Shown here: positions 1 through 8,057 of the stretch, one piece after another | How the letters are laid out: the number at the start of each line of letters is the position of its first letter | Position numbering within the stretch: position 1 is the first letter of the stretch | Assembly (NCBI RefSeq): GCF_025151045.1 | Contig: NZ_CP102285.1 | Coordinates: 1,798,001-1,862,000, forward strand | Length of the DNA: 64,000 bases | Origin: Parabacteroides johnsonii DSM 18315 | Lineage (GTDB): Bacteria; Bacteroidota; Bacteroidia; Bacteroidales; Tannerellaceae | Direction: 5' to 3' | Notes under the pieces: generated by a model | What the model was told of the DNA's origin: nothing | The model's input: the letters and a program-made list of their open reading frames with translations, nothing else | The model's database searches: none | Position numbers and translations under genes: made by a program

Positions 1-963
1 CAATACAATCTGGAAATAGACCGTGACAAAGTACAATTGCTCGGCCTTCAGCTTAACCAGGTTTTCTCGACTTTAAGCTACTATATGGGGGCTGCTTATG
101 TAAACGACTTCGTCGAATTCGGGCGTATCTACCAGGTAAAGATCGAGGCCAACGACCAAGCTCAAAAAGTTATAGACGATGTGTTGCACCTGAGTCTCGA
201 AAACAATTCCGGCAAAATGGTTCCTTTCTCCGCTTTTACAGAGGTGAAGGAGCAGTTGGGACTGGATCAGATCAACCTGTATAATATGTATAAGTCGACA
301 TCCATCACCTGCATAGCCAATCCGAAATATAGCTCCGGTGAAGCGATCCAGGCTATGGAAGAGCTCGTACAAGAGCAGTTAGGCAATAATTTCGGATATG
401 AATGGACATCCGTCGCCTATCAGGAAACGAAAGCAGGCTCCACCACCATGCTCGTTTTTGCAATGGCTCTTTTGGTCGCTTTCCTGGTTCTTTCCGCACA
501 GTATGAAAGCTGGACAAGCCCGATCGCTGCCATTATGGGACTTCCGATCGCCTTGTTAGGAGCCATTTTGGGATGTTTCGTCATGGGCGTGCCGGTCAGT
601 ATTTATACACAAATCGGTATCATCCTGTTGATCGCCCTTTCTGCCAAGAACGGTATCCTGATTGTAGAATTTGCCCGTGACTACCATAAGGCCGGTAATC
701 CGATACGCGAATCCGCACTCGAAGCCGGTCATGTCCGTCTGCGTCCGATCTTGATGACTTCATTCGCATTCGTATTAGGGGTTATGCCTTTACTGTTTGC
801 AACAGGAGCCGGAGCCGGAAGCCGTCTATCCTTAGGAGCGGCAGTCGTATTCGGCATGGCGATAAACACCATTTTTGCAACGATGTTTATCCCCAGTTTT
901 TACGAGTTGCTGCAATTATTCCAGGAAAAAGTATTGGACAAATTCAATCGGAAACAGAAATAA
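1..963 (+). CDS. RND multidrug efflux transporter, inner-membrane subunit (C-terminal part)
   Basis: Partial gene: the reading frame is open from the first base and ends with TAA at 961-963, leaving about 320 C-terminal residues of a roughly 1,050-residue pump. The AcrB/MexB-type (HAE1) family exports drugs, detergents or bile salts by proton antiport together with a periplasmic adaptor and an outer-membrane channel. Visible family marks are the membrane segment around [13 protein letters not shown], the following [15 protein letters not shown] stretch, and several C-terminal hydrophobic helices. The residues before them belong to the periplasmic docking domain. The adaptor and channel genes would lie upstream of the window. 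No outer-membrane factor follows, as the next gene is a catalase 170 bp away. Substrate cannot be told from this part. Confidence 0.93.
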   Translation, partial: QYNLEIDRDKVQLLGLQLNQVFSTLSYYMGAAYVNDFVEFGRIYQVKIEANDQAQKVIDDVLHLSLENNSGKMVPFSAFTEVKEQLGLDQINLYNMYKSTSITCIANPKYSSGEAIQAMEELVQEQLGNNFGYEWTSVAYQETKAGSTTMLVFAMALLVAFLVLSAQYESWTSPIAAIMGLPIALLGAILGCFVMGVPVSIYTQIGIILLIALSAKNGILIVEFARDYHKAGNPIRESALEAGHVRLRPILMTSFAFVLGVMPLLFATGAGAGSRLSLGAAVVFGMAINTIFATMFIPSFYELLQLFQEKVLDKFNRKQK

Positions 964-1133
964 GCCGGCCAATATAGAATAGGTTTATACAAGCATTGAT
1001 ATTACCTATTTGACAGGCATTTAATAACAGCTTACTTTTACAGCACATTTAAAAACAAAATCTGTATGAAAGCAGTTTTATATAATAAAGGCAAGATATA
1101 ATCTGACGAATTACAGGCTAAAAAAACATCCGT

Positions 1134-2600
1134 ATGAATGACAGAAAACTAACGACAGCCAACGGTCGTCCCGTTGCAGACAATCAGAACACGCAGACAG
1201 TGGGTCCGCGTGGGCAGGTCTTATTACAAGACCCATGGTTAATTGAAAAGCTCGCCCATTTCGACAGGGAAGTAATCCCCGAAAGACGTATGCATGCTAA
1301 AGGTTCAGGTGCCTATGGTACTTTTACCGTTACAAATGACATCACAAAATACACAAAAGCCGCGATATTCAGCGAAGTAGGTAAAAAAACAGACTGTTTT
1401 GTCCGCTTCTCGACCGTTGCCGGCGAACGTGGTGCTGCCGATGCGGAACGTGACATACGCGGTTTCGCTATTAAGTTCTATACCGAAGAAGGTAACTGGG
1501 ACCTGGTGGGAAACAACACACCCGTATTCTTCCTGCGCGACCCGTTGAAGTTTCCAGACCTTAACCACGCCGTCAAACGGGATCCGAAAACAAACATGCG
1601 CAGTGCCAACAACAACTGGGACTTCTGGACCTTGCTTCCCGAAGCCTTACACCAAGTAACGATCACGATGAGCCCTCGCGGCATTCCCTATTCCTACCGT
1701 CACATGCATGGATTCGGAAGCCACACGTACAGCTTCATCAATGCCGATAACGAACGCATCTGGGTGAAATTCCATCTTAAGACATTACAGGGCATTAAGA
1801 ACCTGACCGACCAGGAAGCCGAAGCGATCATTGCGAAAGACCGCGAATCACACCAGCGTGACCTTTTCGAAAGCATCGAGAAAGGCGATTTCCCGAAATG
1901 GAAGTTCCAAATCCAGTTGATGACAGTCGAAGAGGCAAACAACTATCACATCAACCCCTTCGATTTGACGAAGGTATGGCCGCACGGAGACTTCCCGTTG
2001 ATGGATGTAGGTATCCTGGAACTGAACCGCAATCCGGAAAACTATTTCGCCGAGGTCGAACAAGCCGCCTTCAATCCGATAAATATCGTGGATGGTATCG
2101 GATTTTCTCCTGACAAGATGCTGCAAGGCCGCCTCTTCTCATACGGAGATGCACAACGTTACCGTTTAGGAGTCAACTTGGAGCAGATTCCGGTAAACAA
2201 ACCGCGTTGTCCGTTCCATGCTTACCATCGCGACGGAGCCATGCGTGTAGACGGCAACTACGGTGCAGCCAAAGGATACGAGCCTAACAGTTACGGTGAA
2301 TGGAAGGACACACCCGAAAACAAGGAACCGCCCTATCCTGCCAACGGTCCTATCTACAACTATAACGAGCGTGAATACGACGACGATTACTACAGCCAGC
2401 CCGGTGCACTATTCCGTCTGATGCCGGCCGACGAACAACAACTCCTGTTCGAAAACACTGCCCGTCAGATCGGAGGAGCCGAACTGTTCATCCAGCAACG
2501 TCACGTGCGCAATTGTTATAAGGCAGATCCCGCTTATGGCAAAGGTGTAGCCGATGCATTAGGAATCAGTCTGGAAGATGCATTACAAGAAACCAGATAA
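1134..2600 (+). CDS. katA: heme catalase (monofunctional, small subunit)
   Basis: A 488-residue monofunctional heme catalase that disproportionates hydrogen peroxide to water and oxygen in the cytoplasm, protecting an anaerobe during oxygen exposure. The distal heme histidine lies in [13 protein letters not shown] near residue 54, [17 protein letters not shown] follows, the distal asparagine is in [11 protein letters not shown] near 127, and the proximal tyrosine ligand is in [14 protein letters not shown] near 340. The length fits the small-subunit clade. It is a single-gene unit, with 170 bp of upstream DNA and a strong inverted repeat downstream. Peroxide-responsive control by OxyR is usual in relatives, but I could not recognise a binding site with confidence. 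Confidence 0.97.
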   Translation: MNDRKLTTANGRPVADNQNTQTVGPRGQVLLQDPWLIEKLAHFDREVIPERRMHAKGSGAYGTFTVTNDITKYTKAAIFSEVGKKTDCFVRFSTVAGERGAADAERDIRGFAIKFYTEEGNWDLVGNNTPVFFLRDPLKFPDLNHAVKRDPKTNMRSANNNWDFWTLLPEALHQVTITMSPRGIPYSYRHMHGFGSHTYSFINADNERIWVKFHLKTLQGIKNLTDQEAEAIIAKDRESHQRDLFESIEKGDFPKWKFQIQLMTVEEANNYHINPFDLTKVWPHGDFPLMDVGILELNRNPENYFAEVEQAAFNPINIVDGIGFSPDKMLQGRLFSYGDAQRYRLGVNLEQIPVNKPRCPFHAYHRDGAMRVDGNYGAAKGYEPNSYGEWKDTPENKEPPYPANGPIYNYNEREYDDDYYSQPGALFRLMPADEQQLLFENTARQIGGAELFIQQRHVRNCYKADPAYGKGVADALGISLEDALQETR

Positions 2601-2619
2601 ATAAAAATATCTATCAAGT

Positions 2620-2766
2620 AAAAGGAGGTCAAAACTATCCTGTTCCCGCGCTTGACGCGGGATCGCATAAAAACCGACCCTATAAAAATCGGATTGATAA
2701 GGTCTGTCCTTTTGCGGCCCCGCGAGGGGCGCGGGGACAAGGATAGTTTGACACACCTCCTTTTTT
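2620..2766. repeat. 147-bp imperfect inverted repeat with nested GC-rich palindromes, between convergent genes
   Basis: The outer arms are AAAAGGAGGT..CAAAACTATCC on the left and the reverse complement of AAAAGGAGGTGTGTCAAACTATCC on the right, differing by a 4-nt and a 1-nt indel. Inside are two independent GC-rich palindromes, CCCGCG-CTTGA-CGCGGG (2645-2661) and CCCCGCG-AGGGG-CGCGGGG (about 2718-2735). The element separates katA (plus) from fmt (minus) and ends in a T-run on the plus strand. It could act as a bidirectional terminator. The nested architecture also looks like a small non-autonomous repeat element. Confidence 0.75.
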
Positions 2767-2767
2767 A

Positions 2768-3742
2768 TTAATCAACTTTATATTCTCCTATCTGTTTGAA
2801 CCCGTTCAGGAAGTCCGCCACCGGCAAACGTTTCTTACCGGCCAATTGAATGGATAGCAAACGCAGGTATCCATCTTCCACTGCCACATCGATATAACTT
2901 TTACGATCGGTCCGGACGGTTCCGACGGGAAGTTCATGTGCGACAAAAAGCTTCTCTGCCTGATAGATTTTCAGTGTGGTACGCACACCTTCCGGAGAAA
3001 CGATTTCAGTCCAGGCCGCCGGATAGGGAGACAGACCACGAATAAAGTCATAAATCCTTTTCACCGGCTGATGCCAATCAATACGGCAAGTCTCTTTGAA
3101 AATCTTCGGAGCGGGCCGGAGTTCGGAAGGATCTTTATAAAATTCTTCCTGAGGAACGGCATCTGCTTTTCCTTCCAGCAGCAAATCGACGGTTTCCAAC
3201 ACCAACCCGGCCCCCATTGTCATCAGAGAATCATGGACAATGCCCACATCATCCGTATCGGCAATAGGCAAATGCTTCTGGCGGATAATCTTCCCCGTGT
3301 CGATCTCGTGAGTCAGGAAAAAGGTTGTCGCACCGGTTTCTGTATCTCCGTTGATCACCGCCCAGTTGATAGGCGCAGCTCCCCTGTATTGAGGAAGCAA
3401 AGAGGCATGAAGGTTAAACGTTCCCAAGCGAGGCATATTCCAGACAACCTCCGGCAACATACGGAAAGCGACGACGATCTGCAAGTCCGCTTTCAAAGCC
3501 CGCAGCTCGGAAAGAAAAGCCTCATCTTTCAGTTTTTCCGGCTGGAGTACCGGCAATTCCTTCGATACGGCATATTGCTTCACAGGACTTGCCTGCAAGA
3601 CACTCCCATGACGGCCGACCGGCTTGTCCGGCATCGTAATCACCCCTACTATATTATATCCGCCCTCAACCAAGGCACGCAGGCTCTCCACCGCAAAATC
3701 GGGAGTGCCCATATAAACGATTCGTAAATCTTCTTTCTTCAT
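2768..3742 (-). CDS. fmt: methionyl-tRNA formyltransferase
   Basis: A 324-residue enzyme that formylates methionyl-initiator tRNA with 10-formyltetrahydrofolate, preparing it for translation initiation. The N-terminal Rossmann-like formyltransferase domain carries the catalytic NLHASLLPQYRGAAPIN motif (Asn and His) and the downstream aspartate in HEIDTG. The C-terminal 110 residues form the OB-fold tRNA-binding domain. The start codon follows the ClC gene stop by only 3 bp, so the two are almost certainly co-transcribed. This makes fmt the last gene of the tsaC-glycosyltransferase-ClC-fmt unit, all on the minus strand. Downstream it converges on the catalase gene across a long inverted repeat. 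Confidence 0.97.
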   Translation of the reverse strand: MKKEDLRIVYMGTPDFAVESLRALVEGGYNIVGVITMPDKPVGRHGSVLQASPVKQYAVSKELPVLQPEKLKDEAFLSELRALKADLQIVVAFRMLPEVVWNMPRLGTFNLHASLLPQYRGAAPINWAVINGDTETGATTFFLTHEIDTGKIIRQKHLPIADTDDVGIVHDSLMTMGAGLVLETVDLLLEGKADAVPQEEFYKDPSELRPAPKIFKETCRIDWHQPVKRIYDFIRGLSPYPAAWTEIVSPEGVRTTLKIYQAEKLFVAHELPVGTVRTDRKSYIDVAVEDGYLRLLSIQLAGKKRLPVADFLNGFKQIGEYKVD

Positions 3743-3745
3743 TTT

Positions 3746-5557
3746 TTAATCTCCTGAAAAGTTTTCAACCAGCACTTCGCGGTATGAATTAAATATCTTC
3801 GATTTGGACATAAAACCGATATACCGTCCTTCCTCATCTACAACCGGCAGGTTCCAGGCCTTCGTATCGTCAAAGATACGCATGATCTGCTCCATCGGCG
3901 TCCCTACCTGGATCTTGGCAGGTGCCGAAACCATGAACTTGGAGACGTGAAACCGGTTATATAACTCAGGGCGGAACATAATGTTCCGGATATTATCCAA
4001 CAGAACGAGTCCTAACAGGATTCCCCGCTCGTCGATAACCGGGAACGTGTTTCGTCCGCTCTTGGCAATCACCTTCACCATATCTCCCAAAGACATTTCG
4101 GGAGAGACGGTCAGGAAGTCGCGTTCGATCACACTGTCGGTATTCAGCAACGTCAACACGGCACGGTCTTTATGATGGGTAAGCAACTCTCCTTTCTGAG
4201 CCAGACGCATTGAATAGATACTGTGCGGAAGAAACATCTTGATCGTGATATAAGAACTCACGGATACGATCATCAGCGGAAGGAAAAGAGCGTATCCTCC
4301 GGTCAGCTCCGCAATCAGGAAGACACCGGTCAGCGGCGCGTGCATGACACCGGACATGATTCCCGCCATTCCCAATAAGGCGAAATTCTTCTCCGACAGA
4401 TACATCGTAAAAGGGAAATAGTTGGACGCATGAGCAAACACGAATCCGGCAATACATCCCAAATACAAGCTGGGAGCAAATATACCACCGCAACCGCCTC
4501 CTGCATTCGTCGCACTCGAAGCAAAGACCTTAAACAACAGGATCAGCGTAAGGAATATCTGCAATCCCCAATAGGTATCGTTCAAGCTATAGAACATACT
4601 CTTATCCATTATATGGGAAAACTGCCCGTTCAACAAAGACGAAATCGTATCGTAACCTTCACCGTAGAGCGGAGGAAATATGAAGATCAACACACTCAAC
4701 ATGATCCCCCCGACGACGAATTTCTTCCAGTAATTATTCAAGTTGCGATACATTCCCTCAACCCGGTTCATGACCTTGGTAAAATAGAGAGACACCAGAC
4801 CGCAGAAAACCCCGAGCAGCAGCACATAAGGGATACGCTCGATCACAAACGCTTCAGTCTGCGAAAACGGAAACATCGCTTCCGTACCCGTAAAGATATA
4901 GGAAACGGTCGCAGCCGTCACCGAAGTGATAAGCAAAGGCAGTACCGACGTCATCGTCAAGTCCAGCAACAGCACTTCCACCACAAACACCACCCCTGCA
5001 ATCGGAGCTTTGAAAATACCGGCAATCGCACCGGCAGCCCCACAACCGACCAGCAACATCAGCGTCTTTTGCTCCATGCGGAACAAGCGGCCCAAATTGG
5101 AACCGATCGCCGCCCCCGTCAACACGATAGGCGCCTCCGCCCCGACCGATCCACCAAAGCCGATGGTAACGGAACTGGCAACAATGGAAGTCCAAGTATT
5201 ATGAGGCTTGATACGGCTCTTTCGTTGGGAAATGGCATAGAGTATCTTCGTCACCCCATGGCTGATATCATCCCGTACGATATATTTTACAAACAAACCG
5301 GCCAGCAGGATACCGATCACCGGATAGAGCAGATACAAGTAATTCGCCCCGTCCTGATTGAAATTGCCGGTCAGAAGATGTTGTATAAAATGGATGATCG
5401 ACTTCAGGATAATAGCTGCTGCCGCCGTACAGATACCGACCAGGAAACTGACGATCAGTATGAAATGCTTCTCTTGTATATGCTTGTCCCGCCATAGCAG
5501 GAAGCGATAGAAAAGTTGAAAGTTGAAAGTTGAAAGTTGAAAGTTATCCTTCTTCAT
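3746..5557 (-). CDS. ClC-family chloride channel/antiporter with C-terminal CBS pair
   Basis: A 603-residue inner-membrane ClC protein that moves chloride or related anions, probably in exchange for protons. The membrane core (about residues 35-430) has the GSVGAEAPIVLTG motif with the gating glutamate and GGCGGIFAPSLYLG, corresponding to the third anion-filter motif. The usual first filter motif GSGIP is replaced by a divergent SHGVTKI, so ion selectivity is uncertain. Two CBS domains occupy roughly residues 470-600. The first 16 residues (FQLSTFNFQLF region) are encoded by a tandem GTTGAAA repeat at 5512-5545, so the native N-terminus may have been replaced by repeat DNA. No alternative ATG lies between it and the first helix. 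It is followed 3 bp later by fmt. Confidence 0.93.
   Translation of the reverse strand: MKKDNFQLSTFNFQLFYRFLLWRDKHIQEKHFILIVSFLVGICTAAAAIILKSIIHFIQHLLTGNFNQDGANYLYLLYPVIGILLAGLFVKYIVRDDISHGVTKILYAISQRKSRIKPHNTWTSIVASSVTIGFGGSVGAEAPIVLTGAAIGSNLGRLFRMEQKTLMLLVGCGAAGAIAGIFKAPIAGVVFVVEVLLLDLTMTSVLPLLITSVTAATVSYIFTGTEAMFPFSQTEAFVIERIPYVLLLGVFCGLVSLYFTKVMNRVEGMYRNLNNYWKKFVVGGIMLSVLIFIFPPLYGEGYDTISSLLNGQFSHIMDKSMFYSLNDTYWGLQIFLTLILLFKVFASSATNAGGGCGGIFAPSLYLGCIAGFVFAHASNYFPFTMYLSEKNFALLGMAGIMSGVMHAPLTGVFLIAELTGGYALFLPLMIVSVSSYITIKMFLPHSIYSMRLAQKGELLTHHKDRAVLTLLNTDSVIERDFLTVSPEMSLGDMVKVIAKSGRNTFPVIDERGILLGLVLLDNIRNIMFRPELYNRFHVSKFMVSAPAKIQVGTPMEQIMRIFDDTKAWNLPVVDEEGRYIGFMSKSKIFNSYREVLVENFSGD
5512..5545. 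repeat. tandem heptamer (GTTGAAA) array inside the 5' end of the ClC gene
   Basis: Four exact copies of GTTGAAA (5515-5542) with partial copies on either side. On the coding (minus) strand they read as repeated TTTCAAC and specify the STFNFQL stretch of the ClC N-terminus. Heptamer copy number changes the frame, so expansion or contraction would move the start codon out of frame unless the change is three units. Confidence 0.9.
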
Positions 5558-5559
5558 TC

Positions 5560-5600
5560 CTTAATTCTTTAATTCCTTCATTCTTTAATTCTTTAATTCC
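5560..5600. repeat. short AT-rich repeat (TTAATTCTTTAATTCC) in the ClC/glycosyltransferase gap
   Basis: The 43-bp gap between the glycosyltransferase stop and the ClC start is filled by repeats of TTAATTCTTTAATTCC with an interposed TTCATTC. It directly adjoins the heptamer array that encodes the ClC N-terminus, so the whole junction is repeat-derived. Confidence 0.8.
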
Positions 5601-7004
5601 TCAAATCCCTTTTCCGGTAACGACAGTCTTAACCGTATAGATCAGAATCGTCAGATCCAACGTCAACGACATATTTTCGTAATACAATATATCATATTCC
5701 ATACGCTCCACCATTTTGTCCACGCTTGCCGCATAGCCGTACTTCACCATCCCCAACGAGGTAATGCCCGGACGGACATTGTGCAACAGATAATAATAAG
5801 GAGCCGTCTTCACAATCTCGTCGATAAAATATTTCCGTTCGGGGCGCGGTCCGACCAGTGACATATCCCCTTTCAGTACGTTCCAGAACTGTGGCAATTC
5901 GTCCAGCCGGTATTTTCGCATGACACGTCCGAACGGCGTTACACGCGGGTCGTCTTCCGACGAAAGCGACGGCCCGTTCTCTTCAGCATTGACATACATG
6001 GTACGGAACTTATACATCCAAAACGGCTGTCCAAGATAACCAATCCGCTCCTGACGGAAAAACACGGGTCCCGGAGAATCCCTCTTCACCCGCCATGCAA
6101 TATAGACGAATAAAGGAGAAAGCAGTAACAATGCAACAGCAGAAGAAACCTTATCCAGAAAAAACTTTATGTTCTGCCCGGCCGGTGAAAAGTTGTTATC
6201 CGTCACATCGACCAACGGGATTCCCCGTATCGTTCGAAGCTGGATTTTCGAAAGCATATTGAACCGGTCCGCCAGCACTTTTATCGGACGTTTATAGCGG
6301 TAGAGCGAATAAAGGATTCCCAAGAGCATCTTATTGTTCTTCGACTCGACAGCCAAAACGATTTCATCCACATTCTTCTTTTCCATCAAAACCGGAATAT
6401 CTTCCACCGTCCCTAACACCTGATTCCGGTCAGCCTTGACCGGAATCCTCTCGTCTTCCGAAACAAACCCGCAAATATCATAGCCCAAGCGATACAAATC
6501 GTGAGCGATACGGACCGCCTTCTCTCCCGCACCGACAATCAGCACGTTCATCGCCCATTCCCGGTTCTTTATTTTTCTTACCCCGCTCTGCGTAATCAGC
6601 AAACGTGGAATGTAGGTAATGAAAAACTGCAATCCGAACATTCCGAAGAATAATCTATAATAGATATTGATCGAACGGGGAATATCGTCGAGCAGCAAAG
6701 CAAAGAAGACGAAAATCGTCCCGATCAGCACAGTAATGAATGTCGAAAAAAGTTCGGTGAGGCGAGACTTTCCAAACGGCTTGTTGTAATATCCCGAAAA
6801 ATAATAAAGCACCAACCAGAAGAAAGGAATGACGATCTGGCCGGTGAGTACACCCGGATATTGCAAATAATCAAGCAGACTATCAGTTCCCTCATTAATA
6901 ATGAACAAGATTTCATAACGAAGGATATTGAATAGCAACCACGCAACCGAAGCCGATACGAAATCCGATAATATGTATTTTCCTGCCTGCTTGCTCCTCT
7001 TCAT
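5601..7004 (-). CDS. undecaprenyl-phosphate sugar phosphotransferase (WbaP/WcaJ type)
   Basis: A 467-residue polyprenyl glycosylphosphotransferase that loads the first sugar-1-phosphate onto undecaprenyl phosphate to start capsule or exopolysaccharide repeat synthesis. The N-terminal third has four to five hydrophobic helices, the middle is a nucleotide-binding-like domain (VLIVGAGEKAVRIA), and the C-terminal 190 residues are the catalytic sugar-transferase domain. Signatures there are RDSPGPVFFRQERIG, MYKFRTMYVNAE, RKYRLDELPQFWNVLKGD and MSLVGPRPE. No other polysaccharide gene is nearby. It sits between tsaC (2 bp upstream) and the ClC gene, so it is an isolated initiating transferase inside a housekeeping operon. 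The sugar cannot be deduced. Confidence 0.94.
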   Translation of the reverse strand: MKRSKQAGKYILSDFVSASVAWLLFNILRYEILFIINEGTDSLLDYLQYPGVLTGQIVIPFFWLVLYYFSGYYNKPFGKSRLTELFSTFITVLIGTIFVFFALLLDDIPRSINIYYRLFFGMFGLQFFITYIPRLLITQSGVRKIKNREWAMNVLIVGAGEKAVRIAHDLYRLGYDICGFVSEDERIPVKADRNQVLGTVEDIPVLMEKKNVDEIVLAVESKNNKMLLGILYSLYRYKRPIKVLADRFNMLSKIQLRTIRGIPLVDVTDNNFSPAGQNIKFFLDKVSSAVALLLLSPLFVYIAWRVKRDSPGPVFFRQERIGYLGQPFWMYKFRTMYVNAEENGPSLSSEDDPRVTPFGRVMRKYRLDELPQFWNVLKGDMSLVGPRPERKYFIDEIVKTAPYYYLLHNVRPGITSLGMVKYGYAASVDKMVERMEYDILYYENMSLTLDLTILIYTVKTVVTGKGI

Positions 7005-7006
7005 TC

Positions 7007-7567
7007 TTACCTGATTACCTGGACAACGCCACCGTCTCCTAACTTAATGATATTGGAAGGCCCCGCCTTGCTCATATCATCTTGGCGATATTTCACAATA
7101 TAATCGACTCCGTTCTTAATACTGTCCGACACCTCGCTGAAATTACCCGGAGAAGGTTCGCCGCTCACGTTCGCAGAGGTAGATACCAACGGTCTGCGGA
7201 AACGCTCGCACAGTTTACGGGAAAACTCTTCGTTCGTCACCCGGATACCGACACTTCCGTCTTCCCCCAAGAGATTATTCGCCAGATTCTTCGCATGAGG
7301 ATAGATAATCGTAAGCGGTTTATCGGCCACCTCGATCAGGTCCCAGGCTATATCGGGCATATCCGACACGTACATGCTCAGCTTTGCCGAACTGTCGGTC
7401 AATACCAGCATAGCCTTATTGTCCATTCTCTTCTTCAACTCGTACACTTTTTGTACGGCTTTCTCATTGGTCGCATCGCAACCAATTCCCCAGATCGTAT
7501 CTGTAGGATAGAGTATTATGCCTCCCGCCTGCATGATCTCGCAAGCTTTTTGAATATCTTCTGTCAT
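7007..7567 (-). CDS. tsaC: L-threonylcarbamoyladenylate synthase (Sua5/YrdC/TsaC family)
   Basis: A 186-residue enzyme making threonylcarbamoyl-AMP from threonine, bicarbonate and ATP, the first step of the universal t6A37 tRNA modification. Family marks are GGIILYPTDTIWGIGCDA at the N-terminus, the KKRMDNKAM lysine-rich segment that binds ATP, and the RRPLVSTSANVSGEPSPGNF region. It is the short single-domain form without the Sua5 C-terminal domain. It is the first gene of the minus-strand unit running through the sugar transferase, ClC and fmt. A TACATTTG -7 box (minus strand, 7587-7594) lies 20 bp upstream of the start. Confidence 0.96.
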   Translation of the reverse strand: MTEDIQKACEIMQAGGIILYPTDTIWGIGCDATNEKAVQKVYELKKRMDNKAMLVLTDSSAKLSMYVSDMPDIAWDLIEVADKPLTIIYPHAKNLANNLLGEDGSVGIRVTNEEFSRKLCERFRRPLVSTSANVSGEPSPGNFSEVSDSIKNGVDYIVKYRQDDMSKAGPSNIIKLGDGGVVQVIR

Positions 7568-7586
7568 TGTTTTTTAAATAATGTCA

Positions 7587-7594
7587 CAAATGTA
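7587..7594 (-). promoter_or_regulatory. -7 promoter box of the tsaC unit
   Basis: TACATTTG on the minus strand matches the Bacteroidetes TAnnTTTG box and sits 20 bp before the tsaC start. It would drive tsaC, the sugar transferase, ClC and fmt. No clear -33 TTTG is visible. Confidence 0.55.
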
Positions 7595-7670
7595 CAAATC
7601 ATTCGCGGACTTGGAAACAAAAGAGATAAAATGTTTTGCCGCCACAGCCGACAAACAAGAAAAGCCATAA

Positions 7671-7786
7671 GAATTTATTTTCACCCCGGAGAAAATAAAT
7701 TTTCCCGCAAGTGAAAATAAATTTTCAGCCACACGAAACAAAGTGAAAATAAATTTTCACCATAAAAAGCAAGGTGAAAATTTTTC
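7671..7786. repeat. cluster of GTGAAAATAAATTTTC palindromes
   Basis: Three direct near-perfect copies of GAAAATAAATTTTC (7691-7704, about 7713-7726, 7744-7757), one inverted copy (GAATTTATTTTCACC, 7671-7685) and one decayed copy (GTGAAAATTTTT, from about 7774). Each unit is almost a perfect palindrome. The cluster lies in the 490-bp gap between the divergent tsaC and recJ genes. It may be an operator array, a nucleoid-protein site or a REP-like element. Confidence 0.85.
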
Positions 7787-7894
7787 CGAAATTATAATTT
7801 AATTAAAAAGCAAGCCGCCAAACAGAAATATCCATTTATATTATCTAACTTTACGGATTCAAATGAAGAGAGTATGTCAAATATCGGTATTCAT

Positions 7895-7996
7895 GGGACG
7901 CAGATGACGCAGACGAGCGCAGATTAACGCTGATATATTAATTATCAACAAAATAAATCTGCGTCCGTCTGCATTGTCTGCGTCATCCGCGTCCGG
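7895..7996. repeat. long imperfect inverted repeat upstream of recJ
   Basis: Left arm GACGCAGATGACGCAGACG (from 7897) and a right arm reading TCTGCGTCATCCGCGTCC (to about 7994) pair over roughly 40 bp with a short AT-rich loop. The repeat contains an in-frame ATG at 7974 that would add 28 residues to RecJ. Those residues are repeat-encoded and are not part of the RecJ fold. The remaining gap sequence (7595-7670 and 7787-7894) holds nothing I could identify beyond a weak TAACTTTA box at 7846-7853. Confidence 0.85.
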
Positions 7997-8057
7997 CAAT
8001 GTCAATTTGAAACACCCTCCTCATCTCAGAGACGAAAAAAAGAAAAAACAATATATA

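Noticed and set aside
4430-5497. Long plus-strand frame antisense to the ClC gene
   Set aside because: A shadow of the ClC coding sequence, with no domain and highly biased His/Gln/Arg content.
7974-8057. In-frame upstream start of recJ adding 28 residues
   Set aside because: The residues are encoded by an intergenic inverted repeat; the protein from 8058 has the normal RecJ length and start.
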